Shown here: positions 1 to 9,181 of the stretch, in pieces | Position numbering within the stretch: position 1 is the stretch's first letter | How the letters are laid out: each line of letters starts with the position of its first letter | NCBI RefSeq assembly: GCF_028737195.1 | Contig: NZ_JAQZAJ010000001.1 | Span: 992,001 to 1,056,000, forward strand | DNA length: 64,000 nucleotides | Reading direction: 5' to 3' | Source of the DNA: Pseudovibrio exalbescens | GTDB taxonomy: Bacteria; Pseudomonadota; Alphaproteobacteria; Rhizobiales; Stappiaceae | Made by a program: the position numbers and the translations under genes | Notes under the pieces: model-generated | Seen by the model: only the letters and a program-made list of their open reading frames with translations | Databases searched by the model: none | What the model was told of the DNA's origin: nothing

Positions 1-117
1 GCGCGCCAGATGGGTGCCAATGCGGTGATCGGCATCGACATTGACTACGAAACCGTGGGCAGCAACGGCTCCATGCTGATGGTGACGGCCACAGGGACCG
101 CGGTGCGCTACCGCTAA
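1..117 (+). CDS. YbjQ/UPF0145 family protein, C-terminal end (partial)
   Basis: The first 38 codons are open from base 1 and end in TAA at 115-117, so this is the 3' end of a gene that begins outside the window. The peptide contains [13 protein letters not shown] and ends with [11 protein letters not shown]. This matches the conserved C-terminal half of the YbjQ/UPF0145 family, small proteins of about 105 residues that assemble into oligomers and whose function is not known. Only the last third is visible, so the family call rests on this motif alone. Confidence 0.75.
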   Translation, partial: ARQMGANAVIGIDIDYETVGSNGSMLMVTATGTAVRYR

Positions 118-221
118 AACGCGGGCCTAGACTTTTGTGCATCCAGGGACGGGTTGCGTTTTTCCTCCCGTTCCTGAAGGTTAGGGATCTGCGATTCCAG
201 AGGAAAAAGCGCCCTGACACC

Positions 222-1226
222 ATGACTGACACCGGAAAGACACCGCGCGATAATGTGGAGCAGCTGGCCGAAAAGCTGATTGGCGGACAGCGAGCGGCTC
301 TTGCGCGGGCCATTACTCTGGTGGAATCAAAGAACCCCGCTCATCGCCGGCAGGCCGAAACGCTGCTATCCAAGGTGATGGACCGCACCGGCGGGGCTTT
401 TCGCCTTGGCATTACTGGGGTTCCGGGCGTTGGAAAGTCCACCACGATCGACAGCTTTGCCTCCAATCTGACGGCGGCGGGCCACAAGGTGGCGGTGCTG
501 GCGGTAGACCCGACCTCCACCCGGACAGGTGGCTCGATCCTTGGCGACAAGACCCGCATGGCCCGGCTTGCGGTGGACCAAAACGCCTATATCCGGCCCT
601 CTCCTTCTGCTGGCACGCTGGGCGGCGTTGCGGCCAAGACGCGTGAGTCCATGCTTCTGTGCGAAGCTGCCGGGTTTGATGTGATCCTTGTGGAGACCGT
701 AGGCATCGGCCAGTCGGAAACCACCGTGGCACAGATGGTGGACTTCTTTCTTGTGTTGATGCTGCCCGGTGCGGGGGACGAGCTGCAGGGCATCAAGAAA
801 GGTGTTCTGGAAATTGCCGATATGATCGCCGTGAACAAGGCCGATGGCGACGGCGCGGTGCGGGCTCGCGCGGCGGCCTCGGAATACCGGGCGGCGCTGA
901 ACATTCTGGCTCCGCGCTCCAAGACTTGGTCACCGCCCGTGATGACCATTTCCGGCCTTGCCAACGAACGCCTTGATGAGATGTGGGCGCAGATCCTGAC
1001 TTACCGCGACCGGATGACGGCAACTGGAGAGTTTCAGCAAAAACGCGCCACCCAGCAAGTGGCGTGGATGTGGAGCCTTTTGCAGGAGCGGCTGATGGAA
1101 GCCCTGCGCACCAATGGGGATGTGAAGGCCTTGCTGCCGGACGTGGAAACGGCGGTGCGCGATGGCCGGATGCCTGCGACCCTTGCAGCCCGGCAACTGG
1201 CCGAGGCGTTCGGGATCAAGCTCTGA
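222..1226 (+). CDS. meaB: Methylmalonyl-CoA mutase-associated GTPase MeaB (ArgK family)
   Basis: A 334-residue G3E-type GTPase that, in this family, protects and reloads adenosylcobalamin in methylmalonyl-CoA mutase. Visible motifs are the Walker A GVPGVGKS at residues 66-73, the ETVGIGQSE switch region near residue 163 and an NKAD guanine-specificity motif near residue 204. The reading frame is open upstream to 135, but residues coded there do not look like the family. The ATG at 222 gives the usual N-terminus (MTDTGKTPRD) and has an AGAGGAAA purine run about 15 bases upstream. No mutase gene is present in the window. The next gene is more than 700 bases away, so it is probably transcribed alone. 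The name ArgK is an older misassignment for the same family. Confidence 0.93.
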   Translation: MTDTGKTPRDNVEQLAEKLIGGQRAALARAITLVESKNPAHRRQAETLLSKVMDRTGGAFRLGITGVPGVGKSTTIDSFASNLTAAGHKVAVLAVDPTSTRTGGSILGDKTRMARLAVDQNAYIRPSPSAGTLGGVAAKTRESMLLCEAAGFDVILVETVGIGQSETTVAQMVDFFLVLMLPGAGDELQGIKKGVLEIADMIAVNKADGDGAVRARAAASEYRAALNILAPRSKTWSPPVMTISGLANERLDEMWAQILTYRDRMTATGEFQQKRATQQVAWMWSLLQERLMEALRTNGDVKALLPDVETAVRDGRMPATLAARQLAEAFGIKL

Positions 1227-1266
1227 CGCAAGACAAGCGCCGGTAACACCCTCTGCCGTGCCGAAG

Positions 1267-1954
1267 ACATCCCGACCCCGTTGAATCAAGATGCTGTAGC
1301 CAGTGCCAACGGCACCCGAGATCTTGGCTGACATTCAGCTGGATCCCGGCTCGGAGGCCGGGATGACGGCGGGGTGTGAGGCGTAGGCTGAGGGATGACC
1401 GCAGAGGGTGGGATGCAGGCTGTGCGTTGACCGATGCCCTCACCTCGCGCTTACAGCGTCATCCCGGACCAGTTGAGCGAAGATGCTGTAGCCAGTGCCA
1501 ACAGCACCCGAGCTCGTGGCTGACATTCAGCTGGATCCCGGCTCGGAGGCCGGGATGACGGTGGGGTGTGAGGCGTAGGCTGTGGGGTGGCGCTGTGGGA
1601 TGACGGCAGAGTGTGGGGTGTAGGCAGTGGGATGACGGCAGCGTGTGGGGGGTGACCGATGCACTCACCTCGCGCTTACGACGTCATCCCGGACCAGTTG
1701 AGCGAAAAGCGAAACGCCGATCCGGGATCCAGCGAAAGGAGAGCGAGCCCGCACGCTAGAAACCATCCTGCAGTGCTGCGAGTTTAGTTGGCCAGAACGC
1801 TGGGCGTGTGGCTGACATTCAGCTGGATCCCGGCTCGGAGGCCGGGATGACGGCGGGGTGTAGAGTGGAGGCTGAGCGCTGCGGAAAGACAGTGTTGTAC
1901 CCGTTGGCCTAGCTGGGCCTCGGCTGGATCCCGGCTCGGAGGCCGGGATGACGG
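1267..1954. repeat. Intergenic repeat block with four copies of a 31-bp palindromic core
   Basis: The 790 bases between meaB and the next gene hold no credible gene. They contain four essentially identical 31-bp cores at 1339-1369, 1531-1561, 1823-1853 and 1924-1954, each with CCCGGCT..AGCCGGG-type dyad symmetry (CTGGATCCCGGCTCGGAGGC at its left end). Between them are two copies of an element reading GTCATCCCGGACCAGTTGAG at 1458 and 1683. The sequence around the core is also repeated: AGATGCTGTAGCCAGTGCCA occurs at 1289 and 1481, so copies 1 and 2 are offset by exactly 192 bp. A third, diverged unit follows. This resembles the dispersed palindromic (REP/RPE-like) elements common between alphaproteobacterial genes, here multiplied by local duplication. 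Several frames stay open through it by chance. Confidence 0.85.
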
Positions 1955-2017
1955 CAGAGTGTGGGGTGGAGGATGTGGGATGGCAGAGGTGGTGCAGGCA
2001 CAAGCGCTATGGAGTGA

Positions 2018-3031
2018 CTATTGTGGCGGTTGGTGGGTGCCGCCAGGGGATTGTGGTGAGGTTTGGCGGGCGATGCGGGTGGAGGTGTGCCGACGGGAAA
2101 ACAGAACGGCCAAGGAACCTGCGGTCATGATAACGCCGCCCAGAACGGTTTGCCCCGAAAACACAAAGATATCGATGAGCCCCAACTGGTAGAACAGGAA
2201 CTCAAGGCCAAGGGACATGAACGGCAGGGCCGCAATGCCCGCCAGATAGTTTTCGGTGCCTACACGATAGACTGCGCGCAAGGAAAGGAACTGGGAGGTT
2301 CCGCGCAACAGCGCACCGACCAGAATGGCGGCGATCCAGAGCGTTGGATCCAGCAGCAAGGACGGCGTACCGATCCACTCTGGTGCAGCGGGCAGCGCCT
2401 CTGAAAGAGTTGGCAGCGCGGACCCAAGGAGCGACAGAGCAATGGCTCCGCCAAGCATGCAGATGGACGCAGCAAACAGCATGACGCCGGTCAGTCCGGC
2501 GCGCTGACGCATGTCTTCTGTCTGGTTCATGGGGTGAAGTTCGGAGATCAGGGTTGCAAGGACCACACAAATCTCGGAAAGCACCATGTAAACCAGCGCA
2601 GGATTGGAAAACCCGCCTTCCAGCCCGGTGACCACGACCCAAAGACCGGCAAGAACAATGAGCTGACCCGGCAACTCGCGCAGGGTCGGCTGCCGGAACC
2701 CGCAGGCAAACAACACAGCCATGGAAAGAGGCACCACGATGATGCCGACAAAGCTGGCATTTGCGGCCGTGGTGTGAACGAGAGCTGCCGTAAAAAAAGC
2801 GGCTGTCAAAACACGCAGGACGCCAAAGCCCCAGGTGAAAGGGTCTTTCAGCGCTGACAGCCCGATCTGCCGCCACCCACCAAGAACCATGAGAATGAGA
2901 CCGCCCGCCATCATTTGCAGGAATGTGAAAAGCCATGGATCAAGACCGGTTTCGACAAGAATGGCGCGGGAGACGACCAGCAGAATGGACCAGCTGAACA
3001 GAGCCAGCAGGATGGGAGAGACGGCAGCCAT
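2018..3031 (-). CDS. EamA/DMT-type membrane transporter
   Basis: A 337-residue polytopic membrane protein with about ten hydrophobic segments arranged as two similar halves, as in the drug/metabolite transporter (EamA) superfamily of inner-membrane exporters. The substrate cannot be told from the sequence. The frame is open further upstream to 3211. The ATG at 3031 was chosen because AAAGAGGAA lies 8 bases before it and because the first membrane segment begins directly after it (MAAVSPILLALFSWSILLVV). The C-terminal tail after the last membrane segment is basic and Ser/Thr/Pro-rich. The gene is transcribed divergently from the TAT-exported beta-helix gene, sharing a 180-base upstream region with it. 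Confidence 0.8.
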   Translation of the reverse strand: MAAVSPILLALFSWSILLVVSRAILVETGLDPWLFTFLQMMAGGLILMVLGGWRQIGLSALKDPFTWGFGVLRVLTAAFFTAALVHTTAANASFVGIIVVPLSMAVLFACGFRQPTLRELPGQLIVLAGLWVVVTGLEGGFSNPALVYMVLSEICVVLATLISELHPMNQTEDMRQRAGLTGVMLFAASICMLGGAIALSLLGSALPTLSEALPAAPEWIGTPSLLLDPTLWIAAILVGALLRGTSQFLSLRAVYRVGTENYLAGIAALPFMSLGLEFLFYQLGLIDIFVFSGQTVLGGVIMTAGSLAVLFSRRHTSTRIARQTSPQSPGGTHQPPQ

Positions 3032-3211
3032 TGGGGAAGTTCCTCTTTTGTTCGTAAGGTGAGTACCGGATGCCAGCGGTGCTGTCCACCTCAAAAAAGG
3101 AATGCGCGCTTGGCAGATTGTCGAACACAGCCGCGTGTGACCTGATTTGGCACAAAAATTCCGGCACGAGTTTTGTTTGTAGCAACCCAATTGAACTTTG
3201 GGGCGTTGCAC

Positions 3212-4633
3212 ATGTCATTCTTGAACAAGACCACTGCGGTAAAAGGCGTTTCCAGACGCGGATTTCTGCGGCTAGGCGCGACTGGCGCGGTGGGCCTTGC
3301 GGCGTCAACTGCCCTGGCCCTGCCCTCCGGCAGTTTCCAAGTGGCGGACCTGCGCGGAACGCTGAATGCCTCGACACACGGTGTAAAGCCGCACCCTTCA
3401 AGCGATCAGAGCGATGCCTTGCAAAGTGCCATCAACAAGGCGGCAAAGGACGGCAAGGTGCTGTTTTTGCCTGCGGGCCGCTATGTTGTGCGCCAACTGA
3501 ACCTGCCCAGCAACACGGCGATTTGCGGCGTGCCAGGGCAAACCCAGCTGGTCTATCAAGGAACGGGCACGTTGCTTGCCGCCCATGGTGCCACCCGTGT
3601 TTCCCTTGAGGACCTTGTGCTGGATGGGGGCAAACGTCCCATTTCAGAACAGTATCGCGGCCTTGTTGACCTGACACGGGTGGATGAGCTGAGACTGCGC
3701 GGCCTGACGCTGTTGGGCAGCTCACGCTCGGCGATTTCCGCCATCAGCAGCAACGGCGAGATTTCCGGATGCTCCATTTCCGGAGCTGCCCATGCGGGTA
3801 TCTGGTCCATGGAAGCCAACGGCCTGTCCATTCTGGACAACGTGATCCATGACTGCGGCAATGGCGGTATTCTGGTGCACCGCTGGACCAAGGGACCGGA
3901 CGGCACGCATGTGCGCGGAAACCGGATCGACCGGATTGCAGCCCGTGACGGCGGCACCGGGCAAAACGGCAATGGCATCAACATCTTCCGGGCGGACAAC
4001 GTGATCGTGGCTGACAACAGCGTGAGTGATTGCGCCTTCAGCGCCATACGCGGGAACTCGGCTTCCAACTTGCACATACGCGGCAACACCTGCCTGCGCT
4101 CGGGCGAAGTGGCTGTATTCTCCGAGTTTGCGTTTGATGGGGCGATCATCACAAACAACATCATTGATGGAGCGGCACTGGGCATTTCCATCACCAATCT
4201 CGATCACGGCGGGCGCACCTGTGTATGCACGGGCAACATCATCCGAAATCTGGTGAACAAGGCACCCTACGAACCGGAAGGGCTGGATTTCGGCATTGGC
4301 ATTCAAGCTGAAGCAGACACCACCGTGACCGGTAACGTGATTGAAAATGCAGAGACAATCGGCATCGTGGTGGGCTGGGGGCCCTACATGCGCAATGTTA
4401 TTGCCTCGCAGAACATCATCCGCGAAACGCCCATGGGCATCGCCGTGAGTGTGGCACCGGGCGCGGGCGGCGCGGTGTTGACGCAAAACGTCTTTGATGG
4501 GGTTACCGAGGGCGGCATTGTGGCCCATGAGTGGACCAAACCGGTGAGCGGAGACCTGGCCCATGAAGGCGCGGAAGAATGGCCGCGCCTCCTGATCCGG
4601 GACAATCAGCTGATTGTAGGGCAGCGCGCCTAA
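3212..4633 (+). CDS. TAT-exported right-handed beta-helix repeat protein (TIGR03808-like)
   Basis: A 473-residue protein with a twin-arginine signal (SRRGFLRLGA followed by a hydrophobic stretch ending ALA at about residues 14-36), so it is probably exported folded to the periplasm. The rest is rich in short N-G and I-x-N-N turns (GNGGILV, NGINIFRADNVIVADNSV, GNIIRN), the signature of parallel beta-helix repeats. Length, TAT signal and helix together match the TIGR03808 family, which I know from Rhizobiales and whose role is unknown. The helix fold suggests polysaccharide binding or cleavage, but no catalytic residues can be named. An in-frame TTG at 3173 is possible. The ATG at 3212 was chosen because it places the twin-arginine motif normally, although its ribosome binding site is weak. 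The 3' end overlaps the convergent asparaginase gene by 4 bases. Confidence 0.8.
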   Translation: MSFLNKTTAVKGVSRRGFLRLGATGAVGLAASTALALPSGSFQVADLRGTLNASTHGVKPHPSSDQSDALQSAINKAAKDGKVLFLPAGRYVVRQLNLPSNTAICGVPGQTQLVYQGTGTLLAAHGATRVSLEDLVLDGGKRPISEQYRGLVDLTRVDELRLRGLTLLGSSRSAISAISSNGEISGCSISGAAHAGIWSMEANGLSILDNVIHDCGNGGILVHRWTKGPDGTHVRGNRIDRIAARDGGTGQNGNGINIFRADNVIVADNSVSDCAFSAIRGNSASNLHIRGNTCLRSGEVAVFSEFAFDGAIITNNIIDGAALGISITNLDHGGRTCVCTGNIIRNLVNKAPYEPEGLDFGIGIQAEADTTVTGNVIENAETIGIVVGWGPYMRNVIASQNIIRETPMGIAVSVAPGAGGAVLTQNVFDGVTEGGIVAHEWTKPVSGDLAHEGAEEWPRLLIRDNQLIVGQRA

Positions 4634-5652
4634 CCGCCGCGCAGCACGGCCTTGAAGTCTTCCACCGGGCGGACATCGCCGACGTGGATGTCGCGGCGGT
4701 TCTTCAGTGGCTGGCGCAGATAAGGCTCAAGTGCCTTTTCTTCGGCCTTGCTGGTGTCCAGCAGGCTTTCGATGACAGAAGCCATGATAACTTCCGCACC
4801 GCGTGTGGCACCATCGTCGCATTTCAGGGAGACGCCGTAACCCAGCTCTGGCAGAGCGGCACAGAAAACACCTTCCGCACCGGTCTTGACGAAAACGCGC
4901 CCCTGGAAGGCGTCCATCACATCGGTACAGAAGCGGTTCTTGCCAGCAACCATGTAAGGTTCGTTGACGCAGGCCTCATAAAGCGTTTCGGCGGCCTTTG
5001 CGCGCACAGGATCCATGCCCTCACCCGTTGCGAACTTGGCAAAGGCCATGGCCGTTTTGTCCAGATTAAGGGCATAGGTTGGAATGGAGCAGCCATCGGT
5101 GCCACAAACATCAGCCCCGATGATCTGACCGGTCAGGTTCTCCAGAACGGCGCGAATTTCCTGCTGCACCGGATGATCATAGTCGATGTAGTTTTCGGTG
5201 GAGAGCATGAGCGTGCGCGCCAACGCCAGGAAGCCTGCGTGCTTGCCCGAACAGTTGTTATGAAGGGCGCATGGCTCTTCGTCCTCAAGAATGAGGCGGG
5301 CTGCATCTTCCATGTGCTTTGGCCACTGAGGCCCGCACAGCAGCGCGTCTTCTGTCAGACCAGCCTTCATCAGCATGACGCGGGCCGTGTTGGCGTGAAC
5401 ATGCTCCCCGTTGTGAGAAGCGCAGGCCAGCGCCAGTTCCGCATCATCATAGTCCAGCGCTTCGGCAGCGCCGGATTCGACCAGCGGCAGAGCTTGAAGC
5501 GCCTTGATGGCGGAACGCGGGAAGACGGCCTGTGCGACATCTCCCACACCAAACACCAGCTTGCCGCTCGCATCCACCACAGCAAGCGACCCGCGATGGC
5601 GGCTCTCAACCAGCCCGCCGCGTGTAACCTCGACCAATACAGGATTGTCCAT
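4630..5652 (-). CDS. Asparaginase II (Rhizobium etli AnsA-like family)
   Basis: A 340-residue member of the Asparaginase_II family (PF06089), which hydrolyses L-asparagine to aspartate and ammonia and is unrelated to the E. coli AnsA/AnsB fold. Family features seen are FPRSAIKALQALPLVESGAA near residue 44, the CASHNGE segment, CSGKHAGFL (the SxxK-type motif of this serine-beta-lactamase-like fold) and CGTDGCSIPTYAL. A GTG at 5664 would add four residues. The ATG at 5652 is preceded by GAGAAGG at only 3 bases, so the start is uncertain by those four codons. The following gene upstream on the same strand is a PLP aminotransferase 66 bases away, and the two could form a small amino-acid catabolic unit. 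Confidence 0.88.
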   Translation of the reverse strand: MDNPVLVEVTRGGLVESRHRGSLAVVDASGKLVFGVGDVAQAVFPRSAIKALQALPLVESGAAEALDYDDAELALACASHNGEHVHANTARVMLMKAGLTEDALLCGPQWPKHMEDAARLILEDEEPCALHNNCSGKHAGFLALARTLMLSTENYIDYDHPVQQEIRAVLENLTGQIIGADVCGTDGCSIPTYALNLDKTAMAFAKFATGEGMDPVRAKAAETLYEACVNEPYMVAGKNRFCTDVMDAFQGRVFVKTGAEGVFCAALPELGYGVSLKCDDGATRGAEVIMASVIESLLDTSKAEEKALEPYLRQPLKNRRDIHVGDVRPVEDFKAVLRGG

Positions 5653-5718
5653 AGACCTTCTCACATTCAGTGTTGGTGCTTTGGCGCAAGGTGCAGACCC
5701 TTCGCCCGAAACAGGAAT

Positions 5719-6894
5719 TCAACCGCTGAGCCCCAAGCCCTTAAGCCACGCTGCCAGACGGTCTGTTGCCTCCTTCAATACACTGTCCTTTTTGCAAAAA
5801 CAAAAGCGGATGCAGTTGGTGGGGGCGTCAGACACATAAAATGCAGATAAAGGAACAGCAGCAACGCCCGCCTCTTCCACCATGCGCAGACAGATTTCTT
5901 CATCGGTCCCATTCAGGCCAAGAGGTGTGACATCCACGGTGACGAAATAGGTGCCGTCGCACGGCAGAACGGCAAAGCCCAGTTGCGCCAGCTCATTGGA
6001 AAGGAAATCTCGCTTGACGCGCAGATCACCTGCAAGGCCGTGATAGTAGCTGTCTTCCTTGGCAAGACCCAGCGCAACGGCCTTTTGAAGGTTGGGCGGC
6101 GTGGTGAAGGTGACAAACTGATGCGCCTTGGCAATGGGCTCCAGCAAGTTAGGGCTTGCAGTGATGTAACCGACCTTCCAGCCTGTGAGCGAGAAGGTCT
6201 TGCCCGCTGACCCGATGCGCACGCAGCGCTCGCGCATGCCATCGAACATCATCAGGGGCAGATGCCGGTGCCCCTCAAAGGTCAGATGCTCGTAGACCTC
6301 ATCACAAATGGCGTAGCAGTCGTTTGTACGACAGAGACGGGCGATGTCGCCAAGCTCGGCTTCAGTAAACACCTTGGCACAAGGGTTCATGGGATTGTTG
6401 ATGAGGACCGCTTTGGTGTTTTCGGTAAAGGCGGCCTCCAGTGCCTTCACATTCAGCTTCCAGTCTGGCGGAGTGACCCGCACCCGAACAGGCACGCCTC
6501 CGGCCCGCTGCACCAAAGGCAAATAACAATCATAAAGCGGCTCGATGAGAATGACTTCATCGCCCGGTTCAATGAGCGCGAAAATGGCGTCCGCCAGCGC
6601 TTCAGTTGCCCCAGAGGTGACCATGACCTCGCGCTGCCAGTCGACCTCAAGCCCATAAAACCGCTTGTTGGCCGCAGCAACGGCCTGACGCAACTCCGGC
6701 ACACCCAGCATGGGTGGATACTGGTTGGGCCCAGCCATGAGGGCGTCGGCCGCGCTTTGGCGAATGTCCTGCGGGCCATCCACATCCGGGAACCCCTGGC
6801 CAAGATTGATGGCCGCATGCTCCAAGGCAAGGCGGGACATCCGCTCGAAGATGGTCGTCTTGACGCCTGTAAATACCGGATTGGTCGGCTTCAT
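5719..6894 (-). CDS. Class I/II PLP-dependent aminotransferase
   Basis: A 391-residue fold-type I aminotransferase. Features are NLGQGFPD near the N-terminus, VTSGATEA (residues 92-99), NNPMNP (166-171), DEVYEHL with the PLP-ring aspartate D198, and GSAGKTFSLTGWKVGY with the Schiff-base lysine at K232. This layout fits the group of YbdL-like methionine, kynurenine and aspartate aminotransferases. The exact amino donor cannot be read from the sequence. The frame is open to 6996, but the ATG at 6894 has a GGGGAGGG Shine-Dalgarno a few bases upstream and gives the usual N-terminus. It lies just upstream of the asparaginase gene on the same strand. Confidence 0.87.
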   Translation of the reverse strand: MKPTNPVFTGVKTTIFERMSRLALEHAAINLGQGFPDVDGPQDIRQSAADALMAGPNQYPPMLGVPELRQAVAAANKRFYGLEVDWQREVMVTSGATEALADAIFALIEPGDEVILIEPLYDCYLPLVQRAGGVPVRVRVTPPDWKLNVKALEAAFTENTKAVLINNPMNPCAKVFTEAELGDIARLCRTNDCYAICDEVYEHLTFEGHRHLPLMMFDGMRERCVRIGSAGKTFSLTGWKVGYITASPNLLEPIAKAHQFVTFTTPPNLQKAVALGLAKEDSYYHGLAGDLRVKRDFLSNELAQLGFAVLPCDGTYFVTVDVTPLGLNGTDEEICLRMVEEAGVAAVPLSAFYVSDAPTNCIRFCFCKKDSVLKEATDRLAAWLKGLGLSG

Positions 6895-7456
6895 TTGCCC
6901 TCCCCCTGCCAAGTCTTGTTGCGCCTTTGAAGCTAGCGATTTCGCAGCGGTCTGCAAAGGCATATTTAAGGACAAGCACTTAGTCGTTTTGGGCACGTGT
7001 GATCAAGTGGCTTTTGGAAAAACTGAAGGGGCTGGTTCAAACCGCCTTTAGGGCAGCGGCGCAATGGTGGGCCGCCGTGAAAGAGGACCACCAAGCCTGA
7101 CTGTGCAAAGCCCTTGGCGTCCACAAGAGCAAGGCAGGCATGCAAATGGATGATGGCCTTTTGCAGGGAGTTCCCGTATAACGCAGCCCATATTGAAGAG
7201 TTCTGCGTCAATACTCAGGGCTACATGGTTTCCTTGGTCAAAGGTCCAGTGTCCCAGCCGTTTTCATGAGATCCATTTTTCATGGAAGCTTCACAGTACG
7301 CAGTTAAAGCATTGCACAACAGATCAGCTGATCGCAGATGCTGCTTAAGGCTCACACTCAACCGCACCTTTCATCCGTTTTTGATGCTGGGAAGGTGCCG
7401 TAGGAATTGCCTGACTTATTCCTACCCAACACGACTACTTGTAATGGAGGTGCTGT
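6895..7456. other. Intergenic region without a recognisable gene
   Basis: These 562 bases separate the divergent aminotransferase and SulP genes. Open frames here are short, start at non-ATG codons without a ribosome binding site, and encode peptides with no familiar pattern. I see no clear riboswitch, tRNA or repeat. It presumably carries the promoters of both flanking genes. The only element I can name is the GGAGGT at 7446-7451 that serves the TTG start at 7457. Confidence 0.6.
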
Positions 7457-9046
7457 TTGCACTCGTCCTCTGAAGTTCTTGCGTCTGCCAAAAATGGCAT
7501 GTCCGTGAACCTAATCAAAACTGAAGTTCTTGCCGGTCTTACTGTCGCCCTCGCGTTGGTGCCAGAGGCCGTTGCTTTCGCCTTTGTTGCCCAAGTTCAT
7601 CCGCTGGTGGGGTTGTACGCGGCCTTCATCGTGGGCATCATTACCGCCGTTTTCGGCGGCCGTCCGGGCATGATTTCCGGTGCGACCGGCGCTCTGGCCG
7701 TTGTGATGGTCTCCCTCGTGTCGCAGCACGGTGTTGAATACCTGTTCGCCGCTGTGGTCTTGATGGGTATCTTGCAGATCATCTTTGGCATCATGCGCTG
7801 GGGCAAGTTCATCCGCATGGTCCCGCATCCGGTGATGCTGGGCTTTGTGAATGGCCTTGCCATTGTGATTTTCATCGCACAGTTCTCCCAGTTCAAGGTG
7901 GAAGCCCCAACTGGCGGCGACCCTGTCTGGATGGAAGGGCTGCAGCTTTACATGATGCTGGGGCTGATTGGCCTGACCATGTTCGTGATCTGGGTAACGC
8001 CCAAGATCACCAGCGCGGTCCCTGCCCCGCTGGCTGGTATTCTGGTGGTTTCCGCTATTGTGATCGGTGCCGGGCTGGACGTTCGTACTGTGGGCGACAT
8101 GTCGTCCATCGCGGGCGGTCTGCCGCAGTTCCACATCCCGATGGTGCCGCTGACCCTTGAGACACTGGAAATCATCTTCCCCTATGCCCTCATTCTGGCG
8201 GCAATTGGCCTGATTGAAAGCCTTTTGACCCTAAACCTCGTTTCTGAAATGACGAACACCAAGGGTGGTGCGTCCAAGGAATGTCTGGCTCAGGGCGCAG
8301 CAAACGTGGTGACCGGCTTCTTTGGCGGCATGGGTGGCTGTGCAATGATCGGCCAGTCCATGATCAACGTGAAATCGGGTGCCCGCACCCGCATCGCAGG
8401 CATCATGGCCGCGTTGTTCCTGCTGGCGTTCATCCTGTTTGCCTCTCCGCTGATTGAGCAGATTCCGCTGGCTGCGCTGGTTGGTGTGATGTTCATGGTA
8501 GTTGTTGGTACGTTTGCGTGGAACACGTTCAAGATCCTCAACAAGATCCCACGCACCGACGCGGTGGTGATTGCCATTGTAACCGGTGTGACCGTTGCAG
8601 AAGATCTTGCGGTGGCAGTTGTTGTGGGCGTGATCATTTCCGCACTGGCTTATGCATGGAACGCCTCCAAGCGCATCAATGCGCGCGTATCCATGAACGA
8701 GAAAGGCCAGAAGGAGTACGTTCTTGAAGGGCCGCTGTTCTTCGGTTCAGCCGCTGGCTTTCAGGAGATCTTTACCCCAGAGCAGGATCCGGATGACGTG
8801 ATCGTGGACTTCATCAACTCGCGCGTTGTGGACCATTCCGGTTTGCAGGCCATCGACAGTATGGCGGCACGTTACATCCAACTGGGCAAGACGCTGCACC
8901 TGCGCCACCTGTCACCAGACTGCAAGCGCCTTCTGAGCAAGGCGGGCGACATGGTGGAACTCTCCGTGATGGAAGATCCACGGTACGGTGTGGCTGTTGA
9001 CTACGACCACAAGTTTGATGAGGAGCCCACGCCGCAAAAGGCGTGA
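7457..9046 (+). CDS. SulP family anion transporter with STAS domain
   Basis: A 529-residue inner-membrane protein with about ten or more hydrophobic segments from residue 20 to 400, followed by a cytoplasmic STAS domain (about 425-510). This is the SulP/SLC26 layout of sulfate, bicarbonate or dicarboxylate transporters. The early [24 protein letters not shown] segment and [15 protein letters not shown] are characteristic of the family. The substrate is not predictable. The start is a TTG at 7457, chosen because GGAGGT lies 5 bases before it. The next ATG (7499) has no ribosome binding site and falls just before the first membrane segment. A strong terminator follows the gene. Confidence 0.9.
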   Translation: MHSSSEVLASAKNGMSVNLIKTEVLAGLTVALALVPEAVAFAFVAQVHPLVGLYAAFIVGIITAVFGGRPGMISGATGALAVVMVSLVSQHGVEYLFAAVVLMGILQIIFGIMRWGKFIRMVPHPVMLGFVNGLAIVIFIAQFSQFKVEAPTGGDPVWMEGLQLYMMLGLIGLTMFVIWVTPKITSAVPAPLAGILVVSAIVIGAGLDVRTVGDMSSIAGGLPQFHIPMVPLTLETLEIIFPYALILAAIGLIESLLTLNLVSEMTNTKGGASKECLAQGAANVVTGFFGGMGGCAMIGQSMINVKSGARTRIAGIMAALFLLAFILFASPLIEQIPLAALVGVMFMVVVGTFAWNTFKILNKIPRTDAVVIAIVTGVTVAEDLAVAVVVGVIISALAYAWNASKRINARVSMNEKGQKEYVLEGPLFFGSAAGFQEIFTPEQDPDDVIVDFINSRVVDHSGLQAIDSMAARYIQLGKTLHLRHLSPDCKRLLSKAGDMVELSVMEDPRYGVAVDYDHKFDEEPTPQKA

Positions 9047-9073
9047 CGGCATCACACATTCTCATGAGGACAA

Positions 9074-9105
9074 GGGCGGCTTCTGGTGGAGAAGCCGCCC
9101 TTTTT
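9074..9105 (+). terminator. Rho-independent terminator after the SulP gene
   Basis: Inverted repeat GGGCGGCTTCT (9074-9084) and AGAAGCCGCCC (9090-9100) with a 5-base loop, followed by five T residues. It lies 28 bases after the SulP stop codon and reads in the plus direction. Confidence 0.92.
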
Positions 9106-9181
9106 CTTGGCTGGTGCGCGCCACTTCTGAGGGTATCAGGGGGATGGAGCTTCAGCGAAACGCACCATACCAATGAATGAA

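Noticed and set aside
1267-1954. Possible CRISPR array
   Set aside because: The repeated units have irregular spacing (192, 292 and 101 bases), the intervening sequence is itself repeated, and no cas gene is near.
3148-3177. Two overlapping near-matches to sigma-54 promoters before the beta-helix gene
   Set aside because: The first lacks the nearly invariant GC of the -12 box (TTCC) and the second has GT instead of GC; neither is good enough to call.
4579-5850. 423-codon plus-strand open frame
   Set aside because: It lies opposite the asparaginase gene, has no family resemblance and no ribosome binding site; the minus-strand protein is clearly the real one.
6966-7211. 81-codon minus-strand frame in the aminotransferase-SulP gap
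   Set aside because: It starts at a TTG without a ribosome binding site, matches no known protein and has an irregular composition.
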